64,000 nt of DNA, from the NCBI RefSeq assembly GCF_029168945.1, contig NC_083601.1, positions 21,294,160 to 21,358,159 on the forward strand, read 5' to 3'. This DNA comes from Cannabis sativa (taxonomy: Eukaryota; Streptophyta; Magnoliopsida; Rosales; Cannabaceae). How positions within the stretch are numbered: position 1 is the stretch's first letter; every line of letters begins with the position of its first letter. Of the stretch, positions 23,901 to 35,768 are shown in pieces. The notes beneath the pieces are model-generated. The model ran no database searches. It saw only the letters and a list, made by a program, of their open reading frames with translations, and had not been told where the DNA came from. The translations under genes and the position numbers were made by a program.

Positions 23901-23995
23901 GTAAAAAATGAAATAATAAAAAATTTAATTTTTAATGAAAAAAATAAAAGTAAAGAAAAGCTAAAAAGAACAGAGAAAATAAAATTATACATAGT
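20911..23995. other. Non-coding DNA upstream of the Ulp1-like gene and left flank of the LINE
   Basis: AT-rich. A GAAGAA-rich stretch at 23015-23115 may be the untranslated first exon or promoter of the minus-strand Ulp1-like gene. A GC-containing patch lies at 22910-22990. Several short ORFs are present but none resembles a protein I know. At 23270-23370 the run CCCCTACTTTAACCCC with AATCCAACGGCTACAG looks like a transposon edge; I could not find a matching inverted end. Confidence 0.45.
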
Positions 23996-24025
23996 GTGAT
24001 CTAGTTATTTTTCTTCTCTTTCAAG
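23996..24025. repeat. Left target-site duplication of the LINE, 30 bp
   Basis: Begins GTGATCTAGTTATTTTTC and ends CTTTCAAG. It is identical to 30435-30464. Both copies are followed by a T run, so the duplication could be up to about 45 bp with one extra G. Confidence 0.92.
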
Positions 24026-24400
24026 GTTTTTTTTTTTTTTACAAACTTCCCATGAGCAACCCAACACGTTAATAGAGAGAATGGTCATCTACTACTCTCT
24101 CATAGCTATCTTCCTTATCCCTTCTTTCTTTTCTTCCTATTTCTTTTCAGAGTTGGTGGTTGTGTAAGTGTCTTTGGGGTTTGGTTGTGTCGTTGACTTC
24201 CCTTGGTATTGTGTGTTTGTGTCTAATTCTGCCCTGGGTCTTAGGTTCTCTGCCCTTTTCTTTGGTTTATTTTTCATTTGTTTCCTTCTTGTTGTCGTGG
24301 TTGTGGGGTATCCCTGGTTTGTGGGGTAGGGGTTGGTAAGGGTGTGAGGGAGTTGGTGAGGTTGGTTGTTTGGTGGCTTGTCTTTCATTGTTTGCTTTCA

Positions 24401-26347
24401 ATGGCTTTAGTTAATGCCACCAACATTTCTACTAATGGAAGGTGTTATTCCTTTGAGGAAGCTTCAGTCAAGATCAGTCCGTGTGCCTCTTCTCAGCAAG
24501 CTTTATCCACCTTTTGTCTTCTTGGGAAAGTTGTGGCCCCAATGGTAATTAATGAGGCCACTATCATTGACTTTGTGGAAAAGGTTTGGAAGTTTAATGT
24601 GACTGTTGTAGCTTTGAATGATGGTGCTAACAACCATAACTGTTTTGAGTTAGGTTTTTTAAGCACTGAAAATCGCTCATGGGCACTTGAACGTGGTCCT
24701 TGGTGTATACGTGGATACACTTTTATCTTGAAAGCTTGGGCACCTAAGAAGGAACATTTTGACATGTTTGAAAATGTTAGAATTTGGTTACACATTTTTA
24801 ATCTCCCGAGAGACTATTTCTCCATTGATAATGGTAAAATCTTGGGGACTAAAGCCGGTTCAGTGATTAAGGTCGATTTAGACAAAGGCAATCCGGCCCT
24901 ATGGAGCAAGTCTCTCAGAGTTTTGATTAACCTCAATGTTAACCTACCCTTGTTTTCAGGTTGTTATTTTGATCTGGAATCGGGCATCCAAAGGTGGGTT
25001 CAATTCAAGTATGAGAGATTGGGGATCTTTTGTTATAACTGTGGCAAGTTAGGTCATCAAAGAAGAGGTTGTCACCTTGCTTCTCCAGTTACGGTTTCAA
25101 GCCTGAAGGGGGTTCCTTTCCCTTTGTTTGGGCCATGGCTGTCTATGGATTCTTCTTACCTGGATGTCTTTTCGGGTGCAAAGTCCTTCAATCCAGCTTC
25201 GTCGTCGTCGGCACAGGTGGCTTCTGGTTCGGTTCGTGGGGGAAGTCGACCGTTGGCCTTGGTCTCTGGTGCGAAGGGAGCGGTTCGACGGACCCCTGTT
25301 TCTCGGTTAGCGAGTCGCACAGTGATGGCGGCGGGTCGGAGCTCGCTGGGCGAGGGGAAGGCTCGATACAAGATGTGGGTTCCCAAAGCTGGCTCTGCCT
25401 CGTGCATGCCAGAATTTGCCATTACGGGTAATATGGCTTCTGGTCGTACTCTGCGTGATGGAAAGTCGACTGAAATGTTGCCTTTTATTAATTCAAAATC
25501 AGTTGACCTAAGGAAGATGAGTGGGAAAGAGAAAGACTTTCTAAAGGGAGCTATTGGGCCGGCTTTCTCTTCTATTGGGACGGGTTCAAAAGTGGATCAT
25601 TTTAGAGATGGAGCTTTTTCTGGTGGGCCTATTAATAGGTGCAATGAGTCCATTTTAGCTCTTAATGGAGCCGAGCCCACTATGGAGAACCAAAAATCAC
25701 CTTTGCCTTTGCTAAAGGCTCAGAGGCCGTGTATTACCTATGGGCCGGGTGGGCTCCCTGATTTTAAAAATAATATTAATTTTGCTAGTTGTGAAACACC
25801 AAACAAGACCATTTCCATTGAGAGTTCTACTTGTGGCCAAGAAGTTAATTTTCATAATGATGAAACTCTTGCCTTATCCTATTTTTTTCAAGCTCAAGAA
25901 ACGCTTCTTCATGACCTCAAGAAGTTTGGAAACCTGGACTTATATGAGATTAAAACCATAGGTGGTGACATTGGGGTCCCTACTCCTTCGGAGGTTAATG
26001 AAAGAACCACTCCTTTCAAAAAGAGAAAGTTTGACGGGGCGTCGGCGTCTCTTTGTTCTCGGCCATGGAAGATCCCTCGCCACCATCCAGGGGTTGTCAG
26101 GGACTTTCCCTGGGACTCAGACGTCAAGGCTATTGCTACTAATGATGTGGAGGAGGAGCCAACGGAGGATGCCTCCTTATCCAACAGTGACTTCTTGGGA
26201 TCGGATGAGTGGTGCTCAAAAGGAAAAAATGTGATCTCAGCTAGGCCGATGGTCGGTACTTTTGTGGTTGATGATTCTGGATCATTTGGGTCTGCCCATT
26301 CTCATACCCCTGTGGAGGAGGCTCCTACTCCTCCACAGGAGCCATGA
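24401..26347 (+). CDS. LINE ORF1 protein: DUF4283 domain and CCHC knuckle
   Basis: The frame is open from 24278, but the Met at 24401 (MALVNATNIS) is a more likely start because the preceding 41 residues are leader-like. A DUF4283 domain covers roughly residues 30-190 (RSWALERGPWCIRGYTFIL, WLHIFNLPRDYFS). A CCHC zinc knuckle follows (CYNCGKLGHQRRGC), then a long, poorly conserved Ser/Gly-rich tail with a basic KKRKFDG patch. In L1-type elements this protein binds the element RNA. The stop codon overlaps the ORF2 start (ATGA at 26344-26347), suggesting coupled re-initiation. Confidence 0.9.
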   Translation: MALVNATNISTNGRCYSFEEASVKISPCASSQQALSTFCLLGKVVAPMVINEATIIDFVEKVWKFNVTVVALNDGANNHNCFELGFLSTENRSWALERGPWCIRGYTFILKAWAPKKEHFDMFENVRIWLHIFNLPRDYFSIDNGKILGTKAGSVIKVDLDKGNPALWSKSLRVLINLNVNLPLFSGCYFDLESGIQRWVQFKYERLGIFCYNCGKLGHQRRGCHLASPVTVSSLKGVPFPLFGPWLSMDSSYLDVFSGAKSFNPASSSSAQVASGSVRGGSRPLALVSGAKGAVRRTPVSRLASRTVMAAGRSSLGEGKARYKMWVPKAGSASCMPEFAITGNMASGRTLRDGKSTEMLPFINSKSVDLRKMSGKEKDFLKGAIGPAFSSIGTGSKVDHFRDGAFSGGPINRCNESILALNGAEPTMENQKSPLPLLKAQRPCITYGPGGLPDFKNNINFASCETPNKTISIESSTCGQEVNFHNDETLALSYFFQAQETLLHDLKKFGNLDLYEIKTIGGDIGVPTPSEVNERTTPFKKRKFDGASASLCSRPWKIPRHHPGVVRDFPWDSDVKAIATNDVEEEPTEDASLSNSDFLGSDEWCSKGKNVISARPMVGTFVVDDSGSFGSAHSHTPVEEAPTPPQEP

Positions 26348-29300
26348 GAGGAATCGCTTGGAACTGTAGAGGGTTAGGGCAGACCTCTACAGTTCGGGAG
26401 TTGAAGTCCCTGATTCGGTTGCGCTCCCCAGATTTCATCTTTCTGACCGAACTCAAAGTAGATGCTACTTCTTTGGTACGTACACTTCACTCGCTACATT
26501 TTTACTTTCATATTGCTGTTCCAGCTATTGGTAGTGCGGGAGGTATTATTTTGGCCTGGAAAATAGGGTTTGAGTTTGAATGTATTGCCTACTCCCAAAA
26601 TCATATTTCGGGTATTGTCTATTCGGATCCCCCAGCTCATCCATGGCTTCTGTCATGTGTTTATGGTCCCCCTTACTTCCATGCTAAGAAATCCTTTTGG
26701 GAGAGCTGTATGAAAATAGGGGACAGATTTGGTGGTCCTTGGCTCATATTGGGTGATACGAACTTTGTCCTGAGTGAATATGAACGAGTTGGATCTAAAG
26801 GAAGAGACCAATTCATTCCGGTTATTTCCAGCTTGGTGAATTCCAGGGGTCTGGTCAATATGGCTATCCAGGGAGACTGTCTGACCTGGGATAACCACCG
26901 CTCCGGATCCAACCATGTCAAATCGGCCCTGGATAAAGGGCTTGCGAATGGAGCGTGGATTAGTCTTTTCCCAAAGGCGGCTCTCTGCTCTTACCAGACC
27001 TCAAATTCAGATCACCGTCCTCTGTGCCTACTCTCTGGGGGTTTGGAGGACAAAATCCGAAGGAGTTTTAAGTTTGAGGAAGCCTGGACTAGGGACGAAA
27101 GGAGTCGGCTAGTGGTGGACTCCGCTTGGAAGTCGGTTAGTTACAACTGGGCACCGGCCCGGATCTTCAAGAAAATTGGGGCTACTAGAGTCGCTCTCTT
27201 ACACTGGAACAGGTCCCAATTTGGAAAAATTGACACTATGATTCGTGATCTGGAAAGGAGACTGGATCATATTCAAAAGCTCCCGGTGGGCTCTAGAGAT
27301 TGGGAGACTGAAAGAAATCTCAGGAGCTCTCTTAATGAGGCCCGTGTTCGGAAGGACCTAACTGGAAGCAAAGGGCCAGGGTCTCTTGGCTGAAAGAAGG
27401 TGATAAGTGTTCTAAGTTCTTCTTTCTTTCTGCCTCTATCAGAGGGAGAAGGAATGCCATTGAGTGCATTCTCAACAAAAACAATATGTGGATCAATAAG
27501 AGATTGGATATAGGCAATGAATTCATGGAATTTTTCCAAGGAATTTTCACGGGGTTGGAAACTAACATTGAGATGAATTGCACTGACTTAATCCACGATA
27601 GACTTTCTTTGGAAGACCATTCTGAGCTCATTAGACAACCCTCTCGCGAGGAAATTAAGGCCACTCTGTTTTCCATGAGTAATAACAAAGCCCCGGGACC
27701 AGATGGAATGTCTGTATTGTTCTTCAAACACTATTGGGGATCTGTTGAGAATGATTTCTATGAAGCGGTCTTGGATTTCTTCCATTCAGGACGTATGCAT
27801 AAAGGTGTTAATGCTACCAATATTGTCCTTATCCCTAAGGTTCAGAACCCGAAGAGACCAAGCCAGTATCGTCCAATCTCTCTCTGCAATGTGGTTTACA
27901 AGGTAATATCCAAGATTATTGCTAACAGAATCAAACCAGTGTTACCTAAACTCATCTGCCCTACTCAAGCAGCTTTTGTTCCTGGGAGGAATATCCAAGA
28001 TAATAATGTGATTGCCCAGGAAATTATTCACTCATTTAATAGGAAGAGAGGAAGAGAAGGTCTGTTTGCTATTAAGATTGACCTTATGAAAGCCTATGAT
28101 AAGATGAGTTGGAGATTTATTGATCATGTTATAGACTGTTTTGGGGTGCCATCGGAATTTCGGAATTGGGTTTCTCAGTGTATATCTACCACCACTCTCA
28201 ACATTTGCATTAATGGAGGCCAATTTGGAAAGATTATCCCCTCGCGTGGTCTTCGCCAAGGGGACCCCCTTTCTCCCTACCTCTTTATTTGGGCGGCGGA
28301 CATATTATCTAGGCTTCTGGAAGATGCCCAAGCTAAGAAATCTATTAGTGGCATCAGGCTGAGTAGGGGAGGCCCTTTGATATCTCATATTTTCTTCGCT
28401 GATGACCTCATTCTGGTTGGTAAAGCCAATCTTGAGGAGGCCAAAGGATACTGGGATTGTCTTGAGAAGTTTTGCTCCTGGTCTGGTCAGAAGGTGAATA
28501 AAATGAAGACTTCCATTTTCTTGAGTAAGAATACCCCCAATAACATGAAGCAAGGGATCAAGGCTATGCTGGGTATTGGATCTCCGGAAGGAAATGTCAG
28601 GTATTTAGGCCTCCCTCTTTTCAGATCGAGACAAAAGGATGCTGATTTTAACTTCATACTAGATAACCTGACTTCAAAATTACACGGTTGGAAAGCTAAG
28701 ACTCTTTCAAAAGCGGGAAGAGCGACGCTTATCAAATCCGTAGGCCTTTCTCTACCTATGTATGCAATGCAAACTACTAAGCTTTCCAACCGTCTAGCTA
28801 CGAAGATTGACAGTTTGGTCCGTGACTTCTGGTGGGGCTCTGAGAAGGGTAATCATGGGCTATACCTGAAAGCTTGGGACAAACTGTGCCTCCCCAAGTC
28901 TTTAGGGGGGCTGGGGTTCCGGAAATCAAAAGAAATGAACCAGGCTTTCCTGGCTAAATGGGGGTGGAACCTTCTGACAGGAAACCAATCCTTATGTTGT
29001 CGGATTTTGGAAGCCAAATATCTTAAGGGCCGACACTTTTTGGACTGTAAGCCGAAAGCTTCGGACTCGTGGTTTTGGAAGAATGTGACTAAAGCAAGAT
29101 CTATTATTCGCAAAGGGGCCTGTAAGCGAATAAAGGATGGCAAGGATACTAAGGTTTGGCATGACCCTTGGATAGGCCATTTGAAAGGCTTTTTACCCCG
29201 GCCAAGAGGCCCCTTACTGAAGGAGGATTTAAGAGTCGCTGATCTCCTGCTACCGGATGGGGGTTGGGATATCCAAAAGCTTAACAGCTTATTTGATAAT

Positions 29301-30384
29301 GAGATTATTTCGGCTATCTTGAAAGAAGGTAGTCCTTCAGGCATAGGAGAGAACAATTGGTGCTGGACCTTAGAATCTAATGGCTACTTTTCTAGCAAAT
29401 CAGTCTATAGGGCCCAAGCTGCAGATCGCGCGAGTTCTTGTGAGGTTGCCCCAGCCTTATGGAACAAACTGTGGAATAGTAAAATCCCTGAGCGGCTCAA
29501 GGTTCTTTGGTGGTGTATCCTCTCTAAGGCTCTCCCTGTCCGTGAGATCATAGCAAGAAAATTTCCTATTGAGGATGACAGATGCCCGTTGTGTGGAGCA
29601 ACAATCGAAACCATGGAGCATCTTTTCCTGTCTTGTGACTTTGCCTCCCGTTTATGGAGGTCAACCCCTTGGGGTATCTATTAGAATGTGGGATTGGGTC
29701 AAGTTTTTATGGGACCTAAAAAGCAAAGGCGTTAATGCTGACGAGGCTTTCCTGTATGCTTCAATAATAATTGATAAGATTTGGCAAACGCGGAATGATA
29801 AGGTACACAACAATAGCTCTGTTGATATTTTTAAATGCATTGACTCTATCCGTTTTTCCTTTGCAGATCACCAAGCTTACTTACTCCCTTGCCCCAAGTT
29901 GTGACCGTCCGATGTTTGGTGTCCTCCCCCTCAGGATTGGTTGAAGTTGAACTGTGACATCAGAGTAGGAATGGATAGCATGTGTGCAGCTGTGGTTGCA
30001 AGGGATCATGTTGGCAAGGTGATCGAGGTGACTACTTCTAAGTTGGAGTTTGCTGATGCTCTCTGCGGGGAAGCTGCGGCGTGCTGCTTGGCCTTAGAGG
30101 CGGCTAGGACTCTTGGTTTCCATTATATTATTGTTGAGAGTGATTCGAGGGTAGTGATCAACGCCCTCAATGGGAAAGATTCCCCTTGGGAGCTTGAGAA
30201 CTACGTCTCCTTTTGTAATAGAATTGCTCCCTCCTTTATCGGTTGTAGTTATGAACATGTGAGTAGACTTTGTAATTTTGCGGCCCATAATGTGGCCAAG
30301 TGGGCTTTTTCCCTTCAGAGGTTTGGTACTTTGCTGCCGACCTCCTTGCCCGACTATATTTTCTGTAATGACCGACAGGTCTAA
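26344..30384 (+). pseudogene. LINE ORF2: endonuclease, reverse transcriptase, zf-RVT and RNase H, with three lesions
   Basis: The APE-type endonuclease (26344 to about 27350) has WNCRGLG, LTELKVD, LILGDTNFV and SDHRPL. A frameshift at about 27355-27362 moves reading to the frame that ends at 29684. That part holds the RT with NNKAPGPDGM, SQYRPISLCNV, KIDLMKAYDK, GLRQGDPLSPYLF, the catalytic FADD and YLGLPL, then the zf-RVT (CPLCGATIETMEHLFLSC). A second frameshift lies near 29660-29685. TGA at 29902-29904 then interrupts the linker before an RNase H domain (ESDSRVVINALNG, CNFAAHNVAKWA) that ends at 30384. All catalytic motifs I looked for are present, so the lesions look like few and late events. 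Confidence 0.93.
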
Positions 30385-30434
30385 CTGTTTTATGCTTATA
30401 TATTGCACGCTTTTCTTCAAAAAAAAAAAAAAAA

Positions 30435-30464
30435 GTGATCTAGTTATTTTTCTTCTCTTTCAAG
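30435..30464. repeat. Right target-site duplication of the LINE, 30 bp
   Basis: Identical to 23996-24025 and immediately after the poly(A) tail. Confidence 0.92.
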
Positions 30465-30532
30465 TTTTTTTTTTTTTTTGACAGAAAGTTTAAATATAAT
30501 ATAATTTCTTTATAAAATAAAAATATGATTTA

Positions 30533-30795
30533 TGTTATAAATATTAATAATTATGTGGATGTCCAAATCTTTTATTTATTACCATTAATTGTAATCAACA
30601 TTCATCTTTTTCTTAGTTTCCCTTTTCCTTAGTTTCTTAATATCTCACTCTTGTATTTGTATAAATAGGGGTTCACCCCATTGGAATAAACAACTCAGAA
30701 ATTCTCATTCACTTTCTCTTTCTCTCTTCATCTTCTTCTTCTTTCTTCTCATCTACTTTATATTATTTTATATTATTTTATATTATTTCATAACA
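30533..30795 (+). repeat. Left LTR, 263 bp
   Basis: TGTTATAAATATT to TTTCATAACA. A TATAAATA box at 30660-30667 lies mid-LTR, followed by a pyrimidine-rich CTTCATCTTCTTC stretch. It differs from the right copy at one position (GTGGATG against GTGAATG). Confidence 0.95.
30660..30667 (+). promoter_or_regulatory. TATA box of the non-autonomous LTR element
   Basis: TATAAATA followed by GGGG inside the left LTR; the same box is present in the right LTR. The LTRs being nearly identical suggests the promoter was recently functional. Confidence 0.65.
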
Positions 30796-30811
30796 CGTTA
30801 TCAGCACGAGT
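30796..30811 (+). promoter_or_regulatory. Probable primer binding site
   Basis: CGTTATCAGCACGAGT directly after the left LTR. It shares TATCAG with the tRNA-Met complement used by copia elements, but the match is partial. Confidence 0.5.
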
Positions 30812-31120
30812 CTCTGCCCAAGCTTCAAGCATGAATCTCTGCCTAAGACCCAATGTAAGTATTTTGTTAAAGTTCTTGAATTATTTCAAAGTCACGATAC
30901 ACTAAATATATATTTATATATATACTCATCTGACTGAAACAATTTCAAGAATCATTTGGTTTCCTTTTTCTTTTTTATCTATATATCTATATATTATATA
31001 TGTATGTATATGTTTTTATATATTTATTATTAATTTCATATATATATATTATGTTCTTACCATTCATAATATTTACAATATATGTGTGCCTATGATATGA
31101 TAGAGAAAATCTATATAAAT

Positions 31121-31422
31121 TATACATATATCCAAAAGATTATGTATTATCGATAAAATATTGCATATATCCTAAAGATTATGCATCATCGATAAAATAT
31201 TGCATATATCCTAAAGATTATGCATCATCGATAAAATATTGCATATATCCTGAAGATTATGCATCATCGATAAAATATTGCATATATCCTGAAGATTATG
31301 CATCATCGATAAAAAAAAATTGTATATATCCTGAAGATTATGCATCCTCGATAAAATATTGCATATATCTTGATGATTATGCGTCCTCAATAAAATCTTG
31401 CATATATTCTGAAGATTATGCA
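31121..31422. repeat. Tandem array of a 39-bp unit, each unit a hairpin with TCCTGAAGA loop
   Basis: Eight hairpins at about 39-bp spacing: TGCATA..TATGCA arms at 31162/31180, 31201/31219, 31240/31258, 31279/31297, 31321/31339 (TGTATA), 31360/31378 (TATGCG) and 31399/31417, preceded by TACATA..TATGTA at 31123/31141. The loop is TATCCTGAAGAT or a near variant. Units are joined by a CATCGATAAAATAT-like linker. The first hairpin has a different arm pair that is still complementary. Confidence 0.9.
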
Positions 31423-34400
31423 AACGTAATATTCATTATATAGTTGATGGATATATAATGAAAGAGATGAATACATATTTATATATATGTTCTTGTATTC
31501 TTTGAGGACAATGAAAAGTAATCTAATATCGATATAGATTTTGACAAACATTTCCTGAAGTAAATGTTTTATATTTGTCAAAAAAAAATGATTGTATTTA
31601 TGTAAATACAACTAAAGAATCATTAAAAATGATTATTATTGATGCAATTTTATAGTGGGTTTTGAATACCTAAAAAGAATGTTAAGAAAATTGCATTGAA
31701 ACATCAAAGTATAAGAATAACAATGAGCATGACTAATGTTATTTAAATACATGAGACATGTATTTATTGTTCATCATTCCCTGCAGAGAATGATACGAAT
31801 TGAATTCAATTACTTTTAAAGGTTACTCGTATTAGTCATGTTATTATACATTGTTATTACTTGCAATGTTGGAAATTATTGAATCTGACATATATTAAAG
31901 ATTAAATTTTGCATACATCTTGGAGACTATGTAAAAATTGCATTCATATATTCTTTGAAATATTGTTAAAGAAATTGCTGAGTAATTTCTTTTTATATAT
32001 GAACAAGTAATAAATTTTTAAGAAATTTATAATAATGTTCTACTTGTTCAACGTCATTCCCCGAAGTGAATGTAATGATTTTAAATAATCAATGACATTG
32101 TTTGCTACTCAAATATTTCCAGAAGAAATTGGAAACAACCAAAAGATGAACTACCACACACAATCAAAGTGCATAAAATCTATATATCATGTGTGGAATT
32201 GAATAATAGTAGTCGCGTACCTGTAGTACGGACACACTTATAATCAAGATAAAAGTATACTTGATTATTTAATAGAATGTGAATTGTACAAACTTATTGT
32301 ACATTTAGAATATTTAAATATCATTACCTAAAGAGAATGAATAGGCATGAAATTCTATTTCAAAGAATATAGATTTCACATATATTGGTAATGCCAGAAG
32401 CAAATTAATATATACATATTTTATTATTTCTTAAAATCAATAGTTTCAAACTATTGTTGGTACAGAATATGTATATATAGTTACTATTTAATTCAGTTTG
32501 CATATTCCCAAAAGTGGATATATAATTTACTAATATTCGTTAGTGATTTAATATAATCAAAGTGATAAAGAATCACAAAATGATTATTTGAAAAGCTTCC
32601 TGAAGAAGTCTTACATACAATTGCTACTTGGAGTAGTAAAATATATTTGTACGTACCTGATGTATAACTTTTATCTAGTTATGAAAGTAATAAGAAATAG
32701 CTTATTGTATGTACTGGTTGTACATTTAAATATATAATATACCAAGTCATGATAATTAGACTGATGAATAGTCTATTAATAAATTAGACGACTTGTTAAA
32801 AAGATACCAGGAAAAATGAATGATATATTATGGTTATATCTATTTAACCATTACAATAACATGATGAAGTTGTCATGTATCTTTAAATTATACACATCAT
32901 TGAATTGATGATAGTGATTCCTGAAGAAATATAAAGTTTGATAAACATAATAGTGACTCCTGAAGAGTGTATATGTTTTGGAGAATAATATAATTATATT
33001 ATTCGTGTATATAAAAATGAAACTTGTAATGATTATGTTGTAATGAATTTACATTACCTTTTGAAAGTTTCATTGAAATACAAATTATAGTGAACTTGAA
33101 GTTCATGAATTGAATTTTTTGACATGATCAATCATATGCAATAAATTGTCAAAGAATTTGACTAAATTTTGTTGAAGAACCAGAAGATTCTTCTCATTGT
33201 TAATTTATAAGGCTCAAAAGAAGAATGTGCATATATTTGCACATAGAAAATATTTAAATTATATTTCTTTAACAGTCTTAAGCCATTATTAGATTTTTAT
33301 TGCATAGTTTCTTATCGATGTGATAAGATTATATGATCATGCATTTACAAAATGTGTAATTTATGTATTTCTAATTATACACGTATGACTCATTCTTAGA
33401 AATGAATTAAGTTCATAAGTATTGAACTTGAAACTGAAGTTATTGAACCTGAAGTTCAATGTCATATAATATATATGAGTTTAAATAGATATTGATTCAT
33501 TGTGATATATTGAAATCCCTACAGGTGTATTAATATTATTAGATATCACAATTTCTTAAAATTCTCTCGATCAGGGGGAGAGAAGCAGTTGGGATCGATG
33601 ATAATTTTTGAAAAATGATCCTTGCACAAAGTTATAAGAACGATATAGTTCAAAATGATATATACCAACTGCAAATCAATATTACTCAAAGTTGAGATAG
33701 AATGAGTTGAAAACGCCTGAAGCGTAAATGAACAATATAGAAATTATTAGTAAATGTTCATTTGATTTGCCCTGAAGTTGTTAAATCTAGAGGTACTCAT
33801 GGAGATACCTTAATGTTATAAAGCATTAAAATGATAACCGTGATGAAAACGGTACTCGAAAAGACTCCCAAGAGAAGTTAGACATAACACATTTGATCAT
33901 AATTGAATCCCTGAAGTGATTCTATATAGGTACCTATAAATGATAAACATATTTGAAAAATATGTAATTTAAAGAGATCTCTATAAGTTATGTCAATATG
34001 GGAGGAAATTATCATTTATTAAAAATTTTGTCGACAATAAATATTGAATGTTTGCATATGCAATAAACTAACATGAGATAGCAAGGATCATGGTATTAGA
34101 TTTGTCGAGAATCATCGACATACATTTTGATTTTTGGCCAAAATATTATGACGCAATCCAGGCAAATTTACTCACATAAAGTGAAGTAAGACCTGTAGGG
34201 TGTGCAAATAAATATTTCTAATGAGAAATTTGCATATATGTATTTGTACATAATGAATTGTTGTACAAAGTTTGCATAGACATGAGATTGATTGAAGTAA
34301 GGCTTAAATATTGAGAAAATATAATCATGATTTGATTATAGCCTGGAATATATTTTATGAGGATTTATAAGCGTCACATAAATGTTGCAACAAAAGGTTA

Positions 34401-35424
34401 TTTATTTGGAGCTCCTAATATAGTGAGAATGTGAAATAAGCCTTATCTAAAAATTCTAGAAGAATTTAATACATGTCTTAAGTGATATAAATTCAAAGTC
34501 GCGCGCACTATATGACAAAGATCTTTGTATGAAATAAAGACATGTAAGTAAATTATTATTTGAAAAATACCTATGGTTGTCTATGCAATATAAATACGTA
34601 AATTATACGTTGTGATAGACTCTTTAAGAGTTTTTGATTAATTGAAGAACAAACTTTTATTTCTTTTGTATTTCGAGAAATATTAATGTATAAAGTTTGT
34701 TCATTAGTATTGAAGTCCTGAAGTACTTCATATGTATTAAGAATTATAGATATATGATCATTTGATATGGAAATTAAGATCATAAAACAAGATGGAATAA
34801 ATATATGGTCTTGGAGTACCATCATTGTCACAAATGAAAATTTGTAGTACCATTAATGTGTTATGTTCATATCTACTTAAAATTTTAAATTTTCGTATGA
34901 ACAAAGTTGTGTACACACATGAATGATACAATTAGTTGGATAAAGACTAATGTTCCACGAACCCCTCATCTATAATTTAGAAGTCCATGCATACTCTGGA
35001 AGAGTTATAAAAAAATATATGATCAAAGATTGTATATGGTGATATTTTAAAAGTGATAACAATAATCTTATGAGATCTATTATCACCAAAAGAATTATGG
35101 ATCATATGTGCATGAGGGGGAGACATATTCATGTTGCACTCTTTTTCCCTTAGCTTAGGTTTTGTCCCAATGGGTTTTCCTGGCAAGGTTTTTAACGAGG
35201 CAACTTGCAAATAATTATGAATATGAAATATATATTGTACTCTTTTCCCTAGCTCAGATTTTATCCCACTGGGTTTTTCTGGCAAGGTTTTTAACGAGGC
35301 AACTATAAATCATGTTAACATACTTGCATTTTATGAAGCAAGTAGAGAATGTGTGTGAGTGAGAACATTGACATAGCATATTCGGGAAACATATGGATTG
35401 CACTCAATAAAGAAGTATCTACCC
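31423..35424. other. Non-coding interior with dispersed CCTGAAG-type hairpins
   Basis: No ORF resembles a protein. Clear hairpins with a 7-8-base centre are AAACATTT/AAATGTTT around CCTGAAGT (31546-31569), ATCATTC/GAATGAT around CCTGCAGA (31773-31794), CATTC/GAATG around CCCGAAGT (32055-32072), GAAGAA/TTCTTC around CCAGAAGA (33174-33193), ATTGAA/TTCAAT around CCTGAAG (33442-33460), GAATC/GATTC around CCTGAAGT (33905-33922), TGAAGT/ACTTCA around CCTGAAGT (34711-34730) and ATGGT/ACCAT around CTTGGAGT (34805-34822). Other loops occur too, for example AAATGAACA/TGTTCATTT at 33726-33763. A TTTTTAACGAGGCAACT phrase typical of copia 3' regions appears near 35190 and 35290. Confidence 0.8.
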
Positions 35425-35700
35425 AAGCAATTCTCTATGGATAATACTGCTTGCATCGTTCAACTAAAAGGAGGTACATTGAAGGAGATAGAGTTAGAAC
35501 ACATTTCACGAAATTCTTCTTTATACGCTTCAAGAAAATGCATATTGGTGTTCAGCATATTCAATCAAGTGTCAATCTTACAAACTTATTCACAAAGTTA
35601 TTACCAACATCAACATTTGAGAAGACGGCAGACAAGATCGAAATTCGTCGATTAGAAGATCTCCACAAATGCCTAAATAAGGGGGAGGGAGTTAGTTTAC
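35425..35700 (+). pseudogene. Copia RNase H C-terminal remnant
   Basis: Two overlapping frames hold pieces of the copia RNase H end: MDNTACIVQLKGG in one, then HIGVQHIQSSVNLTNLFTKL and PTSTFEKTADKIEIRRLEDL in the other. This is the only recognisable coding relic of the element and shows that it derives from a Ty1/copia ancestor. Frame changes between the pieces make it non-functional. Confidence 0.8.
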
Positions 35701-35768
35701 ACTATACTCTTTTTCCTTTGACCAAGTTTTCAGCAAGATTTTTAATAAGGCAGCTATTATGGACATCC

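Larger units (their letters stand above)
24026..30434 (+). mobile_element. L1-type LINE, close to full length, with poly(A) tail
   Basis: Two ORFs (DUF4283 plus zinc knuckle; endonuclease, reverse transcriptase, zf-RVT, RNase H), a 3' poly(A) run (30420-30434) and 30-bp flanking duplications show insertion by target-primed reverse transcription. About 375 bases of leader precede ORF1. ORF2 is broken by two frameshifts and one stop, so the copy is not autonomous. The duplications are identical, so insertion is recent relative to the damage one would expect from age alone. Confidence 0.95.

Noticed and set aside
24137..24388. Minus-strand Pro/Thr/Asn-rich ORF in the LINE leader
   Set aside because: It is the reverse complement of a GT-rich leader; low complexity with no family.
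31121..31422. Regularly spaced palindromic repeats that resemble a CRISPR array
   Set aside because: Units are contiguous 39-bp tandem copies without unique spacers, inside a plant LTR element; there are no cas genes and the genome is eukaryotic.
30796..35424. A normal copia gag-pol in the 5.5-kb element
   Set aside because: No frame longer than about 115 codons and no protease, integrase or reverse transcriptase motif; only the RNase H tail is recognisable.
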